Shown here: one piece after another, positions 1 to 10,400 of the stretch | How the letters are laid out: each line of letters begins with the position of its first letter | Position numbering within the stretch: the stretch's first letter is position 1 | Origin: Candidatus Manganitrophus morganii | GTDB lineage: Bacteria; Nitrospirota; Nitrospiria; SBBL01; Manganitrophaceae | DNA: 64,000 bases | Assembly: GCA_021651055.1 (NCBI GenBank) | Contig: JAJHOH010000001.1 | Coordinates: 3,910,001-3,974,000, forward strand | Reading direction: 5' to 3' | The notes under the pieces: model-generated | Seen by the model: only the letters and a program-made list of their open reading frames with translations | What the model was told of the DNA's origin: nothing | The model's database searches: none | Made by a program: the position numbers and the translations under genes

Positions 1-918
<918 letters not shown>

Positions 919-1004
919 ACCATTATTTGCTTCTGATAGATTCGGTCCTTTGCGCGCTTGTTAGATGAATTTATGCACTACTGAAGGCCCATATTCAGTT
1001 TAAG

Positions 1005-1029
1005 CCGGCTGTCGGTTTTCGACAGCCGG
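1005..1029 (+). other. hairpin in the 23S-5S spacer
   Basis: Perfect 10-bp inverted repeat CCGGCTGTCG / CGACAGCCGG with a 5-nt loop, just upstream of the 5S gene. A role as an rRNA processing stem is inferred from its place; there is no T-run, so it is not a terminator. Confidence 0.6.
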
Positions 1030-1036
1030 TCGGTTT

Positions 1037-1151
<115 letters not shown>

Positions 1152-1160
1152 TTAAATTAA

Positions 1161-1195
1161 GCCCCGCTCATCGAAAGGTGAGCGGGGCTTTTTTT
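1161..1195 (+). terminator. rRNA operon intrinsic terminator
   Basis: Stem GCCCCGCTCA / TGAGCGGGGC (loop TCGAAAGG) followed by seven T. It sits 10 nt after the 5S gene. Confidence 0.93.
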
Positions 1196-1300
1196 GTCTG
1201 GTGTTTGGGAAGAAATTGCGCGAATCATCGGAGTCCTATCGACGTATGGAGATCCGATTCAAATTCATTATTTAATTTTCTCTTTCTCTAATGCTTTTCC

Positions 1301-1330
1301 TTGCACTTGGTCGGCCTTCTTGTCTAAGAT
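1301..1330 (+). promoter_or_regulatory. possible sigma-70 type promoter
   Basis: TTGCAC at 1301-1306 and TAAGAT at 1325-1330, 18-bp spacer, 35 bp before the small ORF at 1365. Only a pattern match. Confidence 0.4.
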
Positions 1331-1364
1331 GGTTGTGGATCTTGATTAAACCCTGGAGCGAGCG

Positions 1365-1538
1365 ATGGTTGCTGAAAAGCCGAGTGATGAAGAAATTGCG
1401 ATGGAACTCACGCTGAAGTTCATCGAGAAATTACAGGATTCTCTTTTCACCGTTTTTGAAACTCAAAAAAATGATATTACTCCCGAGAAGATCGGGGAGG
1501 CGTATCAGAAAATCCTCCAGGCCGTAAAAGAAGCGTAA
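1365..1538 (+). CDS. small acidic/helical protein, 57 aa, unknown function
   Basis: An ORF of 57 codons starting ATG after a GGAG at 1353-1356, ending TAA at 1536-1538. It is charged and predicted helical, with the segment FIEKLQDSLFTVFE and a C-terminal half with regularly spaced Lys/Glu. There is no signal peptide, Cys or membrane segment. It stands alone between two terminators with its own possible promoter, and its size and helical character resemble the small gene at 21963-22118. I do not recognise a family. Confidence 0.55.
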   Translation: MVAEKPSDEEIAMELTLKFIEKLQDSLFTVFETQKNDITPEKIGEAYQKILQAVKEA

Positions 1539-1570
1539 AGAATGTGGAATTGAGAAACCCCAGTGCCGAT

Positions 1571-1655
1571 TGACAGGGTGGAATAGTCGGACGCTGCAGG
1601 ATGAATTCAAAGGCCGCGCTCATCGAAAAGGTGAACGCGGCCTTTGAATTTTGAT
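1571..1655 (+). repeat. decayed copy of the 5S 3' tail plus terminator; active-looking terminator
   Basis: The stretch GGAATAGTCGGACGCTGCAG near 1580-1599 aligns with GGAAAGTAGGACGCTGCCGG at the end of the 5S gene (1131-1150). It is followed, as there, by CTCATCGAAAAGGTGA inside a GC-rich stem. Here the stem has become a 15-bp perfect inverted repeat (1604-1618 / 1636-1650). It still can terminate transcription of the small ORF upstream. Confidence 0.7.
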
Positions 1656-1808
1656 ATGAAAATTTTCTCTCCTTTATTTAAAAATTACGATCGATCGTTC
1701 CTCCGGAAATTCACTTCCTTGATATACTTAGCCATGATTGCCGATCACCTTAGAAGACGTCCGGGTCCGCCAAAGTAAATCGAACATTACATTTGATGGG
1801 AGATCATC

Positions 1809-2126
1809 ATGCAGAGTATTCCCCTGTCGTCTGCCAAACCGGGGATGGTTCTCGCCAGAAGCGTCACCAATCCGAATAGTCCCAACGGGGCGCCGGTTTG
1901 CGGGAAGGGGATTCCCTTGACCGATTTGCTGATCGAGCGGTTGGCGCAGATGGGCGTTCAATCGGTGACGGTGGAAGGTCATCCGGTCGCGGTGGAAGGA
2001 GAAAGCACGTTGGAGGAGATGCTGGTGAAATTGGACGAAAAGTTCAGGCGGCTTGAAGGAGATTCCCTGATGATGAGAATCAAAGAAATCTACAAGAGAC
2101 GATTGATCCGATCGATGGAGGGATAG
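1809..2126 (+). CDS. small protein of HDOD/c-di-GMP unit (DUF3391-like?)
   Basis: 105 aa, no signal or membrane segment. The N-terminus reads like the short domain that precedes HD-GYP proteins (IPLSSAKPGMVLARSVTN, then GVQSVTVEG), followed by a charged helical C-terminal half. GGGAG precedes the ATG. The stop is one base before the HDOD gene's start, so the three genes 1809-3898 form one operon. I infer a regulatory or adaptor role in second-messenger signalling; the reaction, if any, is unknown. Confidence 0.7.
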   Translation: MQSIPLSSAKPGMVLARSVTNPNSPNGAPVCGKGIPLTDLLIERLAQMGVQSVTVEGHPVAVEGESTLEEMLVKLDEKFRRLEGDSLMMRIKEIYKRRLIRSMEG

Positions 2127-2127
2127 G

Positions 2128-2991
2128 ATGAATGAAAGACGAGAAGAGATCCGGCGTCTCATCAAAGAGACGCGATCTTTGCCGACCCTTCCGGGAATCA
2201 TCACAAAAATGAGCGCATTGGTGGAGAACGACAAAACGTCCATCCAGGAAATCGCACGGCTGGTCTCCTCCGATCAGATCCTCTCGGCGAAAGTGTTAAA
2301 ACTGGTCAATTCTCCATTTTACGGTTTTCCCGGCCGGGTCTCGACCGTTTCAAACGCCTTGATCCTCCTTGGCGTAAACGTCGTCAAGGGATTGTCGTTG
2401 AGCGCGTCCATCTTCGAGATGATGGAAAAAAACGTCGTCGGGCTCTGGGAGCATTCTCTCGGGACGGCGGTGGCGGCGAGCGTGATCGCCAAACGGATCG
2501 GCGCGCCGGAGGCGGAAGAGATCTCCACCGCCGCGTTGCTGCATGATATCGGAAAGGTGATCGTCAAAATCAAGTTCGAGGAAGATTACAAGCGCTTTGA
2601 ATCGCTCGTGCAGGACAAAGAAATCTCGATGTTTGAGGCGGAACGGGAGCTGCTCGGCGCCGACCATGCCGAGATCGGCGGCTGGCTGGCGAAGAGCTGG
2701 TATCTTCCCGAAAAATTAATCGAGCCGATCGCGTATCATCATGATGTGGAGAAAGCGACCCGACATCCCCTCAATACCGCGATCGTCCATCTCGCCGACG
2801 TTCTGGTGAAAGCCGGCGGATTCGGCTTCAGCGGGGACAATGTCGTCCCCCTGATTCAACCCGCCGCATGGAAAAAAACGGGTCTCACCGAAACGCAACT
2901 GGAAGGGATCATCGACGAGATCGAGGATAAACTGATCGACGTCAAAAACTTAAGCCTCGAGATACAGGCGACCCATGACGCCCCAGCTTAG
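2128..2991 (+). CDS. HDOD-domain signalling protein
   Basis: 287 aa cytosolic protein matching the HDOD family (degenerate HD-type domain without proven catalysis). Typical features are RSLPTLPGIITKMSALV at the N-terminus, IARLVSSDQILSAKVLKLVN, and the metal-site-like LLHDIGKV near residue 142. The ATG follows a GGAGGG. The 3' end overlaps the next gene by 17 bp, showing co-translation. HDOD proteins act in two-component and c-di-GMP networks; the partner here is probably the adjoining GGDEF protein (inference). Confidence 0.9.
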   Translation: MNERREEIRRLIKETRSLPTLPGIITKMSALVENDKTSIQEIARLVSSDQILSAKVLKLVNSPFYGFPGRVSTVSNALILLGVNVVKGLSLSASIFEMMEKNVVGLWEHSLGTAVAASVIAKRIGAPEAEEISTAALLHDIGKVIVKIKFEEDYKRFESLVQDKEISMFEAERELLGADHAEIGGWLAKSWYLPEKLIEPIAYHHDVEKATRHPLNTAIVHLADVLVKAGGFGFSGDNVVPLIQPAAWKKTGLTETQLEGIIDEIEDKLIDVKNLSLEIQATHDAPA

Positions 2992-3898
2992 AATCGCCCT
3001 CTTTTCTCCGGACAAGAACATCGCCGACCTCATGGAGCTTCGCTTGCGAAGCAAGGGACATCAGGTCGTGACCCTCACGCATCTCACCGATCTTCTCGGC
3101 TTCATCTATTCGGACCCGCCCGATCTTTTAATCGTCGATCTCACCGCGCCGGATCCGGAGATTCAAACGGTCATCCGAGACTTGAAAGGGGAGGGTCACT
3201 TCAGCGTCATTCCGATCATCGGATTAATCCAGGAGTCGATGGAGGAGCTCTTTGATTGGGCCGCGTATCCACTTGACGACTTTCTCTTGGTTCCGGTGCG
3301 ATATCCCGAGCTCTTCAACCGCGTTGATCTCTCGCTTCAGCGGATTCAACGGGTCTTCGATCATAATCCCCTGACCAAGCTTCCCGGCAACACCTCCATT
3401 CAGAAAGCGATTGAAAAGACGTTAGGAAAGCCGATGGCGGTCTGTTATATCGATGTCAATCATTTCAAGCCGTACAACGACACGTTCGGATTCGCCCGGG
3501 GCGACGAGGTGCTTCGGATGTTGGCCCGGATCATGTCGAATGCGGTCAAGGAGTCGGGGGAAGGAGGATTCTCGGGGCACGTCGGCGGCGACGACTTTGT
3601 TTTCATCGTTCCGTTCGATCGGGCGGAGGCGGTTTGCGAAACGATCATCCGCAACTTCAACATCATCGTCTCGGATTTGTTCGTGGAGCAGGAGAAAGCC
3701 GACGGCTATTACGTCGCCAAAGACCGAAGAGGGGAGACGCAACACGTTCCTCTCTTGGGGATCGCCATCGCCGTGGTTCCCACCATGAATCCAAAATTAC
3801 GGCATTATGGAATGATCTCCGCGGTGGCCGCGGAGCTGAAGAAATATGCAAAGCAATCGGCCGTCAGTCGGTATGTCATCGACCGGCGGAAAGAGTAG
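2975..3898 (+). CDS. receiver-like plus GGDEF-domain protein (putative diguanylate cyclase)
   Basis: 307 aa. Residues 1-120 look like a receiver fold (LLIVDLTAPDPEI around the usual phospho-Asp loop). Residues about 145-300 are a GGDEF domain with the active-site loop HVGGDDFVFIV, so GGDDF replaces GGDEF, and an upstream metal-binding YIDVNHFKPYND. The GGDDF variant is found in some active cyclases, so synthesis of c-di-GMP is plausible but not certain. It overlaps the HDOD gene and ends the three-gene operon. Confidence 0.88.
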   Translation: MTPQLRIALFSPDKNIADLMELRLRSKGHQVVTLTHLTDLLGFIYSDPPDLLIVDLTAPDPEIQTVIRDLKGEGHFSVIPIIGLIQESMEELFDWAAYPLDDFLLVPVRYPELFNRVDLSLQRIQRVFDHNPLTKLPGNTSIQKAIEKTLGKPMAVCYIDVNHFKPYNDTFGFARGDEVLRMLARIMSNAVKESGEGGFSGHVGGDDFVFIVPFDRAEAVCETIIRNFNIIVSDLFVEQEKADGYYVAKDRRGETQHVPLLGIAIAVVPTMNPKLRHYGMISAVAAELKKYAKQSAVSRYVIDRRKE

Positions 3899-3911
3899 GG
3901 CCGTCCGGTTT

Positions 3912-4415
3912 TTATCTCCCATCCATTTCCGGCGCAGGCTCTCCGAGAAGCCGTTCGATCTCCTCTTCTCCTTCGACCGCTTCTCGAAATAACTCCACAG
4001 CCAACGCCTGTGTCACCGAATCTTTCTCTCTGATCTTTTCGGATAACGCCCGATAGGTCCGGATGCTCGTCCGCTCCGCATCGAGGACCGCCTTCAGGGC
4101 GCCATCGATATCGCGCACATTTTCCGGCAGTTTAAACGGCTTATCGGTCGCATCCTTCGAAAGATCGGTCAGTTTCGGCACCGGCGCTCCTCCCAATGCG
4201 ATGATCCGCTCCGCCAGCCGTTCGGCGTGAATCAAGGCCCGATCCGACTTTCGTCGCAGAATCTGGCTCACCGCCGGAGAATCGGGGCCGCTGATCGTCT
4301 TGGAAACGAAAAAATAGTTATAGTGCGCATACCATTCATCGGCATACGCCCGGGTCAGCGCTTCAATCAATGCCTTTCGGTCGTCCCGGACAAGCTGTTG
4401 GCCCAATCTCCCCAT
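3912..4415 (-). CDS. ferritin-like (bacterioferritin/Dps-type) four-helix protein
   Basis: 167 aa. The spacing of carboxylate and His ligands fits a ferritin-like diiron bundle: DEWYAHYNYFF in helix 1, HAERLAERI in helix 2, DAERTSIRTYRAL in helix 3 and EAVEGEEEIERLL in helix 4. No signal peptide, so cytosolic. GGAGGAGC precedes the ATG by about 10 nt. It is convergent with the GGDEF gene and divergent from the Cyc2-like gene; the context suggests iron or manganese storage or oxidative protection (inference). Confidence 0.82.
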   Translation of the reverse strand: MGRLGQQLVRDDRKALIEALTRAYADEWYAHYNYFFVSKTISGPDSPAVSQILRRKSDRALIHAERLAERIIALGGAPVPKLTDLSKDATDKPFKLPENVRDIDGALKAVLDAERTSIRTYRALSEKIREKDSVTQALAVELFREAVEGEEEIERLLGEPAPEMDGR

Positions 4416-4598
4416 CGGTTCCGCTCCTCCGTTTAAAAAATACGATCGAAATCGGCTCTCTTTTCATGATAGGACATTTGCGGCGACAGGGGAAAGGGGG
4501 TCGGCATCGATCGGATGCGCAAAAGCGAATTCATGCCGACGATCCGGCCCGAGGATCCGGGCGGACGATACGGGATTGATGCTTAGGCGCAAATCACG

Positions 4599-4628
4599 TT
4601 GTAAAGCGGGGGCCGATCTCAGTATACT
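4599..4628 (+). promoter_or_regulatory. promoter candidate for the Cyc2-like gene
   Basis: TTGTAA at 4599-4604 and TATACT at 4623-4628, 18-bp spacer, 31 bp before the start codon. The -10 is close to consensus. Confidence 0.5.
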
Positions 4629-4659
4629 TCTCCGTCCTTATGGGTAGGAGGGGAGAGGG

Positions 4660-5961
4660 ATGAGGGATCCTGTTTTAATGAAGAGACTCCGGCGGTCGGT
4701 CTGGATTGCGGTTCTGGCGGTTGGGTTATTCAGCGCGGTTTTCCCCAATAGGGCCGACGCCATTCCGGCTTTCGCCCGGACGGTCAACGCGCCTTGCGTG
4801 ATGTGCCATACCGGGTTTCCGAAGCTGAATGCCTTCGGCTTCGTCTTCAAGCAGGGGGGCTACCGGATGCCGCCGATCAGCAACAATCCCGGGAAGTTTC
4901 TTTGGGAGCAGCCGGTTCCCCTTTCGGGGCGGATCGATCTCTCCGCACTCACAGAGAGCGACCGTTGGGACCCGGAGGTGACCGAAATCGTCGGCGGCCC
5001 CGATCTGAGCGATGTAAAACGGAGCCGATTCGGACTCGACGACTGGCAACTGTTGGCCGGGGGGACCCTCGCCCCGCGGATCTCTTTTTTGGGAATTCTC
5101 CGGGGAACAATTCCGGGTCTGGAAGGAGAGACGACCGGTACGGACGATCCCGATGCCACCGACCTTAAGACCGAGGTCTTCGTCGTGCAGGTCAACGACC
5201 TTCTTCCCGACTCGCTGTTGAATCTTCGGATCGGGAAAGACCATATCGACAACTATTTTCTCTCCAGCGCCCGTCGGCTGACCCGCGCCGACTACCTCGT
5301 ACAAATCCAGCCGGCGTTGGGGGCCTCCCTTCGCTCCTGGTCGGTCGGAACGGAGCTAAACGGTTTTCATCCGATCGGCCTCCGGTACGCCGCGGGGCTC
5401 CGGAACTTCAACCCCGAATACAATTCCAAAAATGATAACGAGCAGCGGATCGGCGCCGCTTACGCCTGGGTCAGCCAGACGATCCGCCACCAGGCGGTCA
5501 GTTTGATCGTGAACAGCGATCGGGTGGGGGACGCGAACCTTGGGACCGATGCGTCCGCCCTCGGGTACGGCGCGAGCCTGAACCTCTATGTCCTGAATGC
5601 GTTCAACATCGTTCCCGGCGTGTTCTGGTATCGGGAGGGGGGAGACGCCCACGGCGGGAGAGATCTCGAAGTCTTCAGCGGAACGTTGGAGCTGATCTAT
5701 CCCTTTCGCGGAAACCTCTGGGGGACGCTCCGCTATGACTTCCATGATCGAAGCGATATCGACGCCGACGCGCGGCAGGTCGTCGCAAGCCTCGCCTGGT
5801 ATCCCTTTTGGAATGTCCGGTGGGTCGCCGAGGTCAGCCGCCTGACGGCCTCCAACCTTCGGCCGGTCGGCAGCCCCGTGGAATCGTTCAGCGAGATCGG
5901 CGCGGCGCGATCCGACGTCACGCGGGACACGGTGGCGCTGCTGATGCAGGTCGATTTTTAG
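4660..5961 (+). CDS. Cyc2-like monohaem cytochrome c - outer-membrane porin fusion
   Basis: 433 aa. Residues 1-34 are a signal peptide ending near RADA. FARTVNAPCVMCHTGFPKLN follows, with one haem site C46-V-M-C49-H50, then FGFVFKQGGYRMP. This arrangement (FAR...CxxCHxxFPxLxxFGxxFKxxGY) is the N-terminal signature of Cyc2. The remaining about 360 residues are alternating beta-strand sequence and end in Phe, as outer-membrane barrels do; total length fits Cyc2 (about 400-480 aa). Cyc2 proteins take electrons from Fe(II) outside the cell, and homologues are candidates for Mn(II) oxidation in Nitrospirota. Strong GGAGGGGAGAGGG before the ATG. Substrate unknown; flanked by metal storage and export genes. 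Confidence 0.82.
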   Translation: MRDPVLMKRLRRSVWIAVLAVGLFSAVFPNRADAIPAFARTVNAPCVMCHTGFPKLNAFGFVFKQGGYRMPPISNNPGKFLWEQPVPLSGRIDLSALTESDRWDPEVTEIVGGPDLSDVKRSRFGLDDWQLLAGGTLAPRISFLGILRGTIPGLEGETTGTDDPDATDLKTEVFVVQVNDLLPDSLLNLRIGKDHIDNYFLSSARRLTRADYLVQIQPALGASLRSWSVGTELNGFHPIGLRYAAGLRNFNPEYNSKNDNEQRIGAAYAWVSQTIRHQAVSLIVNSDRVGDANLGTDASALGYGASLNLYVLNAFNIVPGVFWYREGGDAHGGRDLEVFSGTLELIYPFRGNLWGTLRYDFHDRSDIDADARQVVASLAWYPFWNVRWVAEVSRLTASNLRPVGSPVESFSEIGAARSDVTRDTVALLMQVDF

Positions 5962-5984
5962 ACGGAGAGAGTTGGGTTTGAGGG

Positions 5985-7010
5985 TTAGATCTCGATTCCC
6001 AACAGATTCCGAACCAGCATTCCGATCAGGTAGGTGGCCCCGGCGGCGACGGTGATGATCACCAGATTCGTCAGCGCCCGCCGTTTCACATCCATCCCGG
6101 AGAGGAAAGCCAGGGCCATCGAGACGAGAATGATGATGGTTCCCGCGGTGAGAATCGACCAGAGCGCCGTGTGGGCGCCGAAGATCACCGGAAGCAATGG
6201 GAACGACGCGCCGATAAAGTAGCTGACGCCGACGATCGCGGCCGACCGAATCGCCGGCTCCGTCCGGGGTTCCTCGCCGGTCCCTCCTTCCAAAAAACGC
6301 GCCTTCTCTTCCTGGGTCCGCCGCACCTCGTTTTCGGAGCTGACCGCGACATAGGCGCCGGCGGCCATCGAGAGCGATCCCGCGACGGCGGTCGTCAGTC
6401 CCGCCAGCAGGACCAAGGCGTTCTGACCGAAGCTCGCAAAAAAGCCGGCCACCGCGCCGAGGATCTCGACCATTCCGTCGTTCAATCCGAGAAAGATGTT
6501 CCGGATCCGGTCGGGGTTGATGATGCGGTCTTTCAGCCGGCCGACGATCACATCTTCATGCTCGAATTCGTCTTTCAAGATCCCCTGGACCGCCTTTCCC
6601 ATCGGGTTGTCCTTGTTCTGTTTCCAGAGGGTCAGGTATTTGCGGATGCCGTAGACCTCGATCGCCTCCAGGATCAGGTCGATGGCAGGCGCCCCGAAGA
6701 GACGGCAGACGAGGACGATCATCTCCAGCTTGAGCCGCCGCGCGAAGTTGAGCTCCGAAATCTCGACTTTGAAGAGCTCCTGCCAGAAGCCGAGGTGTCC
6801 GCTCTCGACCTTGATCAGCTCGTCGAGCGTCGGATGCAATTCGGGCCCGGAGATCTCCCGGAACCTTTTGTAGAGCGACAAATCGAACAGCTCATCGAGA
6901 ATCAGCTGCCGGGCGAATTCCGGGCTCACATATTCGGTGTTTTGCATGAAGGACTCCATTCCGGGATTGAAAGCCGCTGAGCTCCGCGTGGATCTTCTTT
7001 CTTTGATCAT
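5985..7010 (-). CDS. erythrin-VIT (Er-VIT/MbfA-type) Fe/Mn transporter
   Basis: 341 aa fusion. Residues about 25-160 form a ferritin-like (erythrin) domain with E40, E69-x-x-H72 and DEFEHED (148-153) as likely metal ligands. Residues about 170-341 are a VIT1/CCC1 membrane domain with the signatures GLNDGMVEILGAVAGF and SMAAGAYVAVSSENE and about five membrane helices. Relatives such as MbfA export Fe/Mn from the cytosol. GGAGAGG precedes the ATG at 7010. Convergent with the Cyc2-like gene, with only 23 bp between the stops. I infer metal detoxification linked to metal-oxidising growth. Confidence 0.88.
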   Translation of the reverse strand: MIKERRSTRSSAAFNPGMESFMQNTEYVSPEFARQLILDELFDLSLYKRFREISGPELHPTLDELIKVESGHLGFWQELFKVEISELNFARRLKLEMIVLVCRLFGAPAIDLILEAIEVYGIRKYLTLWKQNKDNPMGKAVQGILKDEFEHEDVIVGRLKDRIINPDRIRNIFLGLNDGMVEILGAVAGFFASFGQNALVLLAGLTTAVAGSLSMAAGAYVAVSSENEVRRTQEEKARFLEGGTGEEPRTEPAIRSAAIVGVSYFIGASFPLLPVIFGAHTALWSILTAGTIIILVSMALAFLSGMDVKRRALTNLVIITVAAGATYLIGMLVRNLLGIEI

Positions 7011-7434
7011 ACCGTTCCTCTCCGCTCAAATCAATCGGGGTGAGATCTTCTGCGGGGGCGACGCATGCGTCGCGGGTGTGCGGCTCCGATTCTTCGATGT
7101 TGAAAAATTACCCTTGTAATGCTGGTACCGTTCCGGTATAGTTCGCGGATTGTTCAAAGGGGGGAGACTGTTTTAATCGAACGCTTCTCTCTCGAGAAAA
7201 AAGGCGATTTCAAGACGAATGAAGCCGGCCCATTCCTCAATATTTTCTTGCTATCGGCTTCGTAATTTAGTTATCCTAACATTCATTCCCGTTGAGTCAG
7301 AGCCGCATTGGGGCGGCTCAGGTAAGTTTTTTTACCTGGGTTTTCCCCTTCAAGTGCCTCTCTCAAACCGCCGGGTTGTGGGGGCAGCGCCGGTTCGGAT
7401 CGACAGAAAAAACTGCCTTCGGTTTTAAGTAAGT
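7011..7434. other. intergenic region with two adjacent hairpins
   Basis: Divergent promoter region of about 420 bp. Two neighbouring stem-loops precede the subtilase gene: GAGCCGC/GCGGCTC at 7300-7306/7313-7319 and CAGGTAA/TTACCTG at 7319-7325/7332-7338, the second with a T-rich loop. They may form a leader or attenuator. A 69-codon ORF at 7219-7428 has no support. No known riboswitch class recognised. Confidence 0.4.
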
Positions 7435-7458
7435 ATGAGTAGAAATCAGGGGGAGGGC

Positions 7459-10400
7459 ATGGAAGGCTGCATGCAGGTGCAACCGATCGTTCTCTCCCGG
7501 TATAAGCGTTTTCTTTCGGTTGTCTTTGTCCTGTTTATCGGTTTGACTTTCTTCCTCTCCGCCTGCGGCAACGGAGGAGGGGGAGGCGGGGGCGCAGGGG
7601 CGCCCGGCGTCCCCGTGGACCCGCCCGATGGCACCGACCCGCCGGCGATTCAACTGGCCGGCGACCCCGCGACCCTGGTTTTACCCCAACTCCCCAACGT
7701 CTCCCCCGTGCGCGCCCCGCTGGAGGAGGTCGACGCCGGCCTGCTTCTTTCCCGCGTCAGCGTCGTGCTTAACCGCAATGCCACGGTGGCCGACTTCAAC
7801 GCCGCGGCGCAAAAACTCGGCGCCACCGCCATCGCATATTCCCGGACGAATTCTCCCTTCCTTACCCTCATCGTTCCGCGGCAGTCGAGCGGCGCGGCGG
7901 TGAAGCGCCTGGCGGTCCTTTTGCGCAATCAGCCCGGCATCCTTCTTTCGGTCCCCGGCCGTCAGCCGGAGGGGAAAGCATTGCCCTCCGAAAATGGAAC
8001 GACGGTCGCCGCCGATTCCCTCGATCATCTCTGGCCGGCCGGCTTTCCCGCGGCCTGGAATCTCCGCGCGCGCGCCGAGGCCGATTGCGGCCTGCGCAAG
8101 GTCACGGTATTGGTTCCCGACCTTTACGTCGGAGAGCCTTTCAGCGGATTTCGGGATCAGGTCCCGGGGGCTTCCGAGAATTTCAACGCGACCCCGCTTC
8201 AGCCGCGCGATCCCGACGCCGTCCACCTCCACGGCTATGAAGTCGCCGCCGTTCTGGCCGGCAAGTTCGACGGCGCGGTTCCCACCGGCGCCAATCCTTT
8301 TCCGGACTGTTTAAAGATCGTCCCGATCGACCTCTCGGGGTTCGATTTCTTCCAGGCGGCGGAGGTGATCCGTACTGCGATCGAAGGAGAAGAGGGGAAG
8401 GTCATCGTCAACGGATCGGTCGGCTATCCGATCGCCTTGTGCGGATCCAACGGAAACAATCCCTGTCCCGACGTTGCGATTCGCAATGCCGTCCCGGTCG
8501 ACTTGCAGGAGCAGATGGCATTCCGGGTCGCCGCCGGCGTTGTCTGGGCCGAATTCGCCGTCCAGCCGACCGTTGCCGACGATATCTTCCTCGCCGTGGC
8601 GGCAGGGAATGAACGCAACGACGAGACCGCCGGCGCCCTCGGCCAGACCTACGCCGGTTTTCGGGACGCGCGCCTGGCGTCGCCGTTTGCGATTGCGACG
8701 CAGCTGCCGAGCCTTCCATCGATCCTTGCCGATGACAACTTGTGGACCAACCCTGATTCCGGCATTCCTGAGTTATCGCTTGATGAGACACGGATCGATC
8801 AAGTCCTCCAAGCGTTCGAAATCGGTGTCATCCCTCCGGTGCCTGACCGCAATCTCACTCTCGTCGGCAGCACCACGCAGGGGCTCACCGCCAATGATGT
8901 CGAACGCTCTCCCTATTCTAACGACGACGCCGACCTCTATGCAGTCGGCGAGGGGGTGACCGGCCTTGTTTCAACCGAATTGAAAGGGACCAGTTTTTCC
9001 GCCGCCCAGGTCGCCGGTCTCGCCTCGTACCTCTGGCTGCTCGACGATGACTTACGGAGCCGGCCGGTGGAAGAGACCCTCCGGTTGATTCGGGGGACCT
9101 CCCGCAAGAACGTGGAGATGGACGATGACAGGACGGATGAGGGCTTCATCGACGCTTATGCCGCGGTGCTGGCGCTCGATGCGCTGCATCAGACCGATCA
9201 GATCCGAAAAACGCTCCTCGACGTCAACAACGACGGCCTCTTCAATCACCTCGACTTGCAGGAATTTGCGGAGAGCTACCAGGTCGGCATTCCTAACCCT
9301 CCTTCCATCCCCGCGGCGCGTGATTACAGCCGGTTCGATCTCAACGGCGACGGCTTCACCGGGGGCGTCCTCACCGAGCGGTTTGATCTCGACGCCGACG
9401 GCCTCGAACCCGACGGCGCCCCCCGCTTCACCCCCGTCACCGCGACGATCGGGGGGGTGGCGGTTCCGTTGAATGAAGCGGCGCTGACCGACGCGCAGAT
9501 TCTCTGCTACTACGCGTACGGGGTCGATTCGACCGGGGCGCCGTTTTATGACGCAAGCGGCGACACGGACGACGTGCGAGGGACCCTTCTCTCCCGCTGC
9601 CTCGGCATGCAGATGGACGTGGACTTTCCGAATCAGTTCGAGTTCGAGACCAGCGCCCCGCTGAGAGTGACTCTCCAGCAGCCGGACGGAGCGGGAGGCT
9701 TCGCGCCCGCTCCGAACATCTTTGTCCAACTGTCGCCCGATTGCGCCACCGCCAGCCCCGCTTCCGGCCGGACGAACGGGAGCGGAGAGTTCAACACGAC
9801 CGTCAGCTTCGGAAGCGGCTGCGCCGATTTGTCGGTGGTGGTGACGGCCCATGCGGACGAGGGGAGTCCCCCGCTGGCGCAGCAGACCGTGGAGGCCTTC
9901 GCCCGGGGGCCGGGGGTTCGGCTCAACCGGATCGCCACGACCAAGGGGGAAGTGACCCATTCCGGCGGTACCTTGGTTCAAGATCAAAATACGTCGATCT
10001 ATCCGCCGGAGCAAGGGCGGGACTACACGCCGCCCGCGGTCGCGCTGAACGACTCCGGGACCCACTCTCCCGACCCGCTCACCAGCAGCTACACCTATGC
10101 GGCCGACTATGTTGAATCGGTTTCGGCTTCCGAGGTCAGGACCGACACCGTGACCGGGGGGGCCTTGCGCCTGACCGCTTCGTGCAGCGCCGAGGGGAAC
10201 GCCCAGATCACCGTCGTCACAACCGGTCTCGTCGCGCCTTATCTTCAATTTCCGGAGGGGCGCTTCCGGTTAATCATCGATGGAACCCTCTCCGGCACGG
10301 TCAGCAATGCGAATTTTGAGGCCAGATTCAATCTGCGGAAGTCGACCAGCCCGGTCCAGTCGGTGACCTTGAGGACCGGCGATCAAGTTCCGTCGCGGCC

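Noticed and set aside
7219-7428. 69-codon ORF before the subtilase gene
   Set aside because: Overlaps hairpins, no start signal, no family features.
7011-7434. c-di-GMP (GEMM) riboswitch before the subtilase gene
   Set aside because: Consensus GGGCAAACC / GGGACGCAAAGC segments are not present.
9052-10248. 398-codon ORF antisense to the subtilase gene
   Set aside because: Shadow frame of the strong coding frame on the plus strand.
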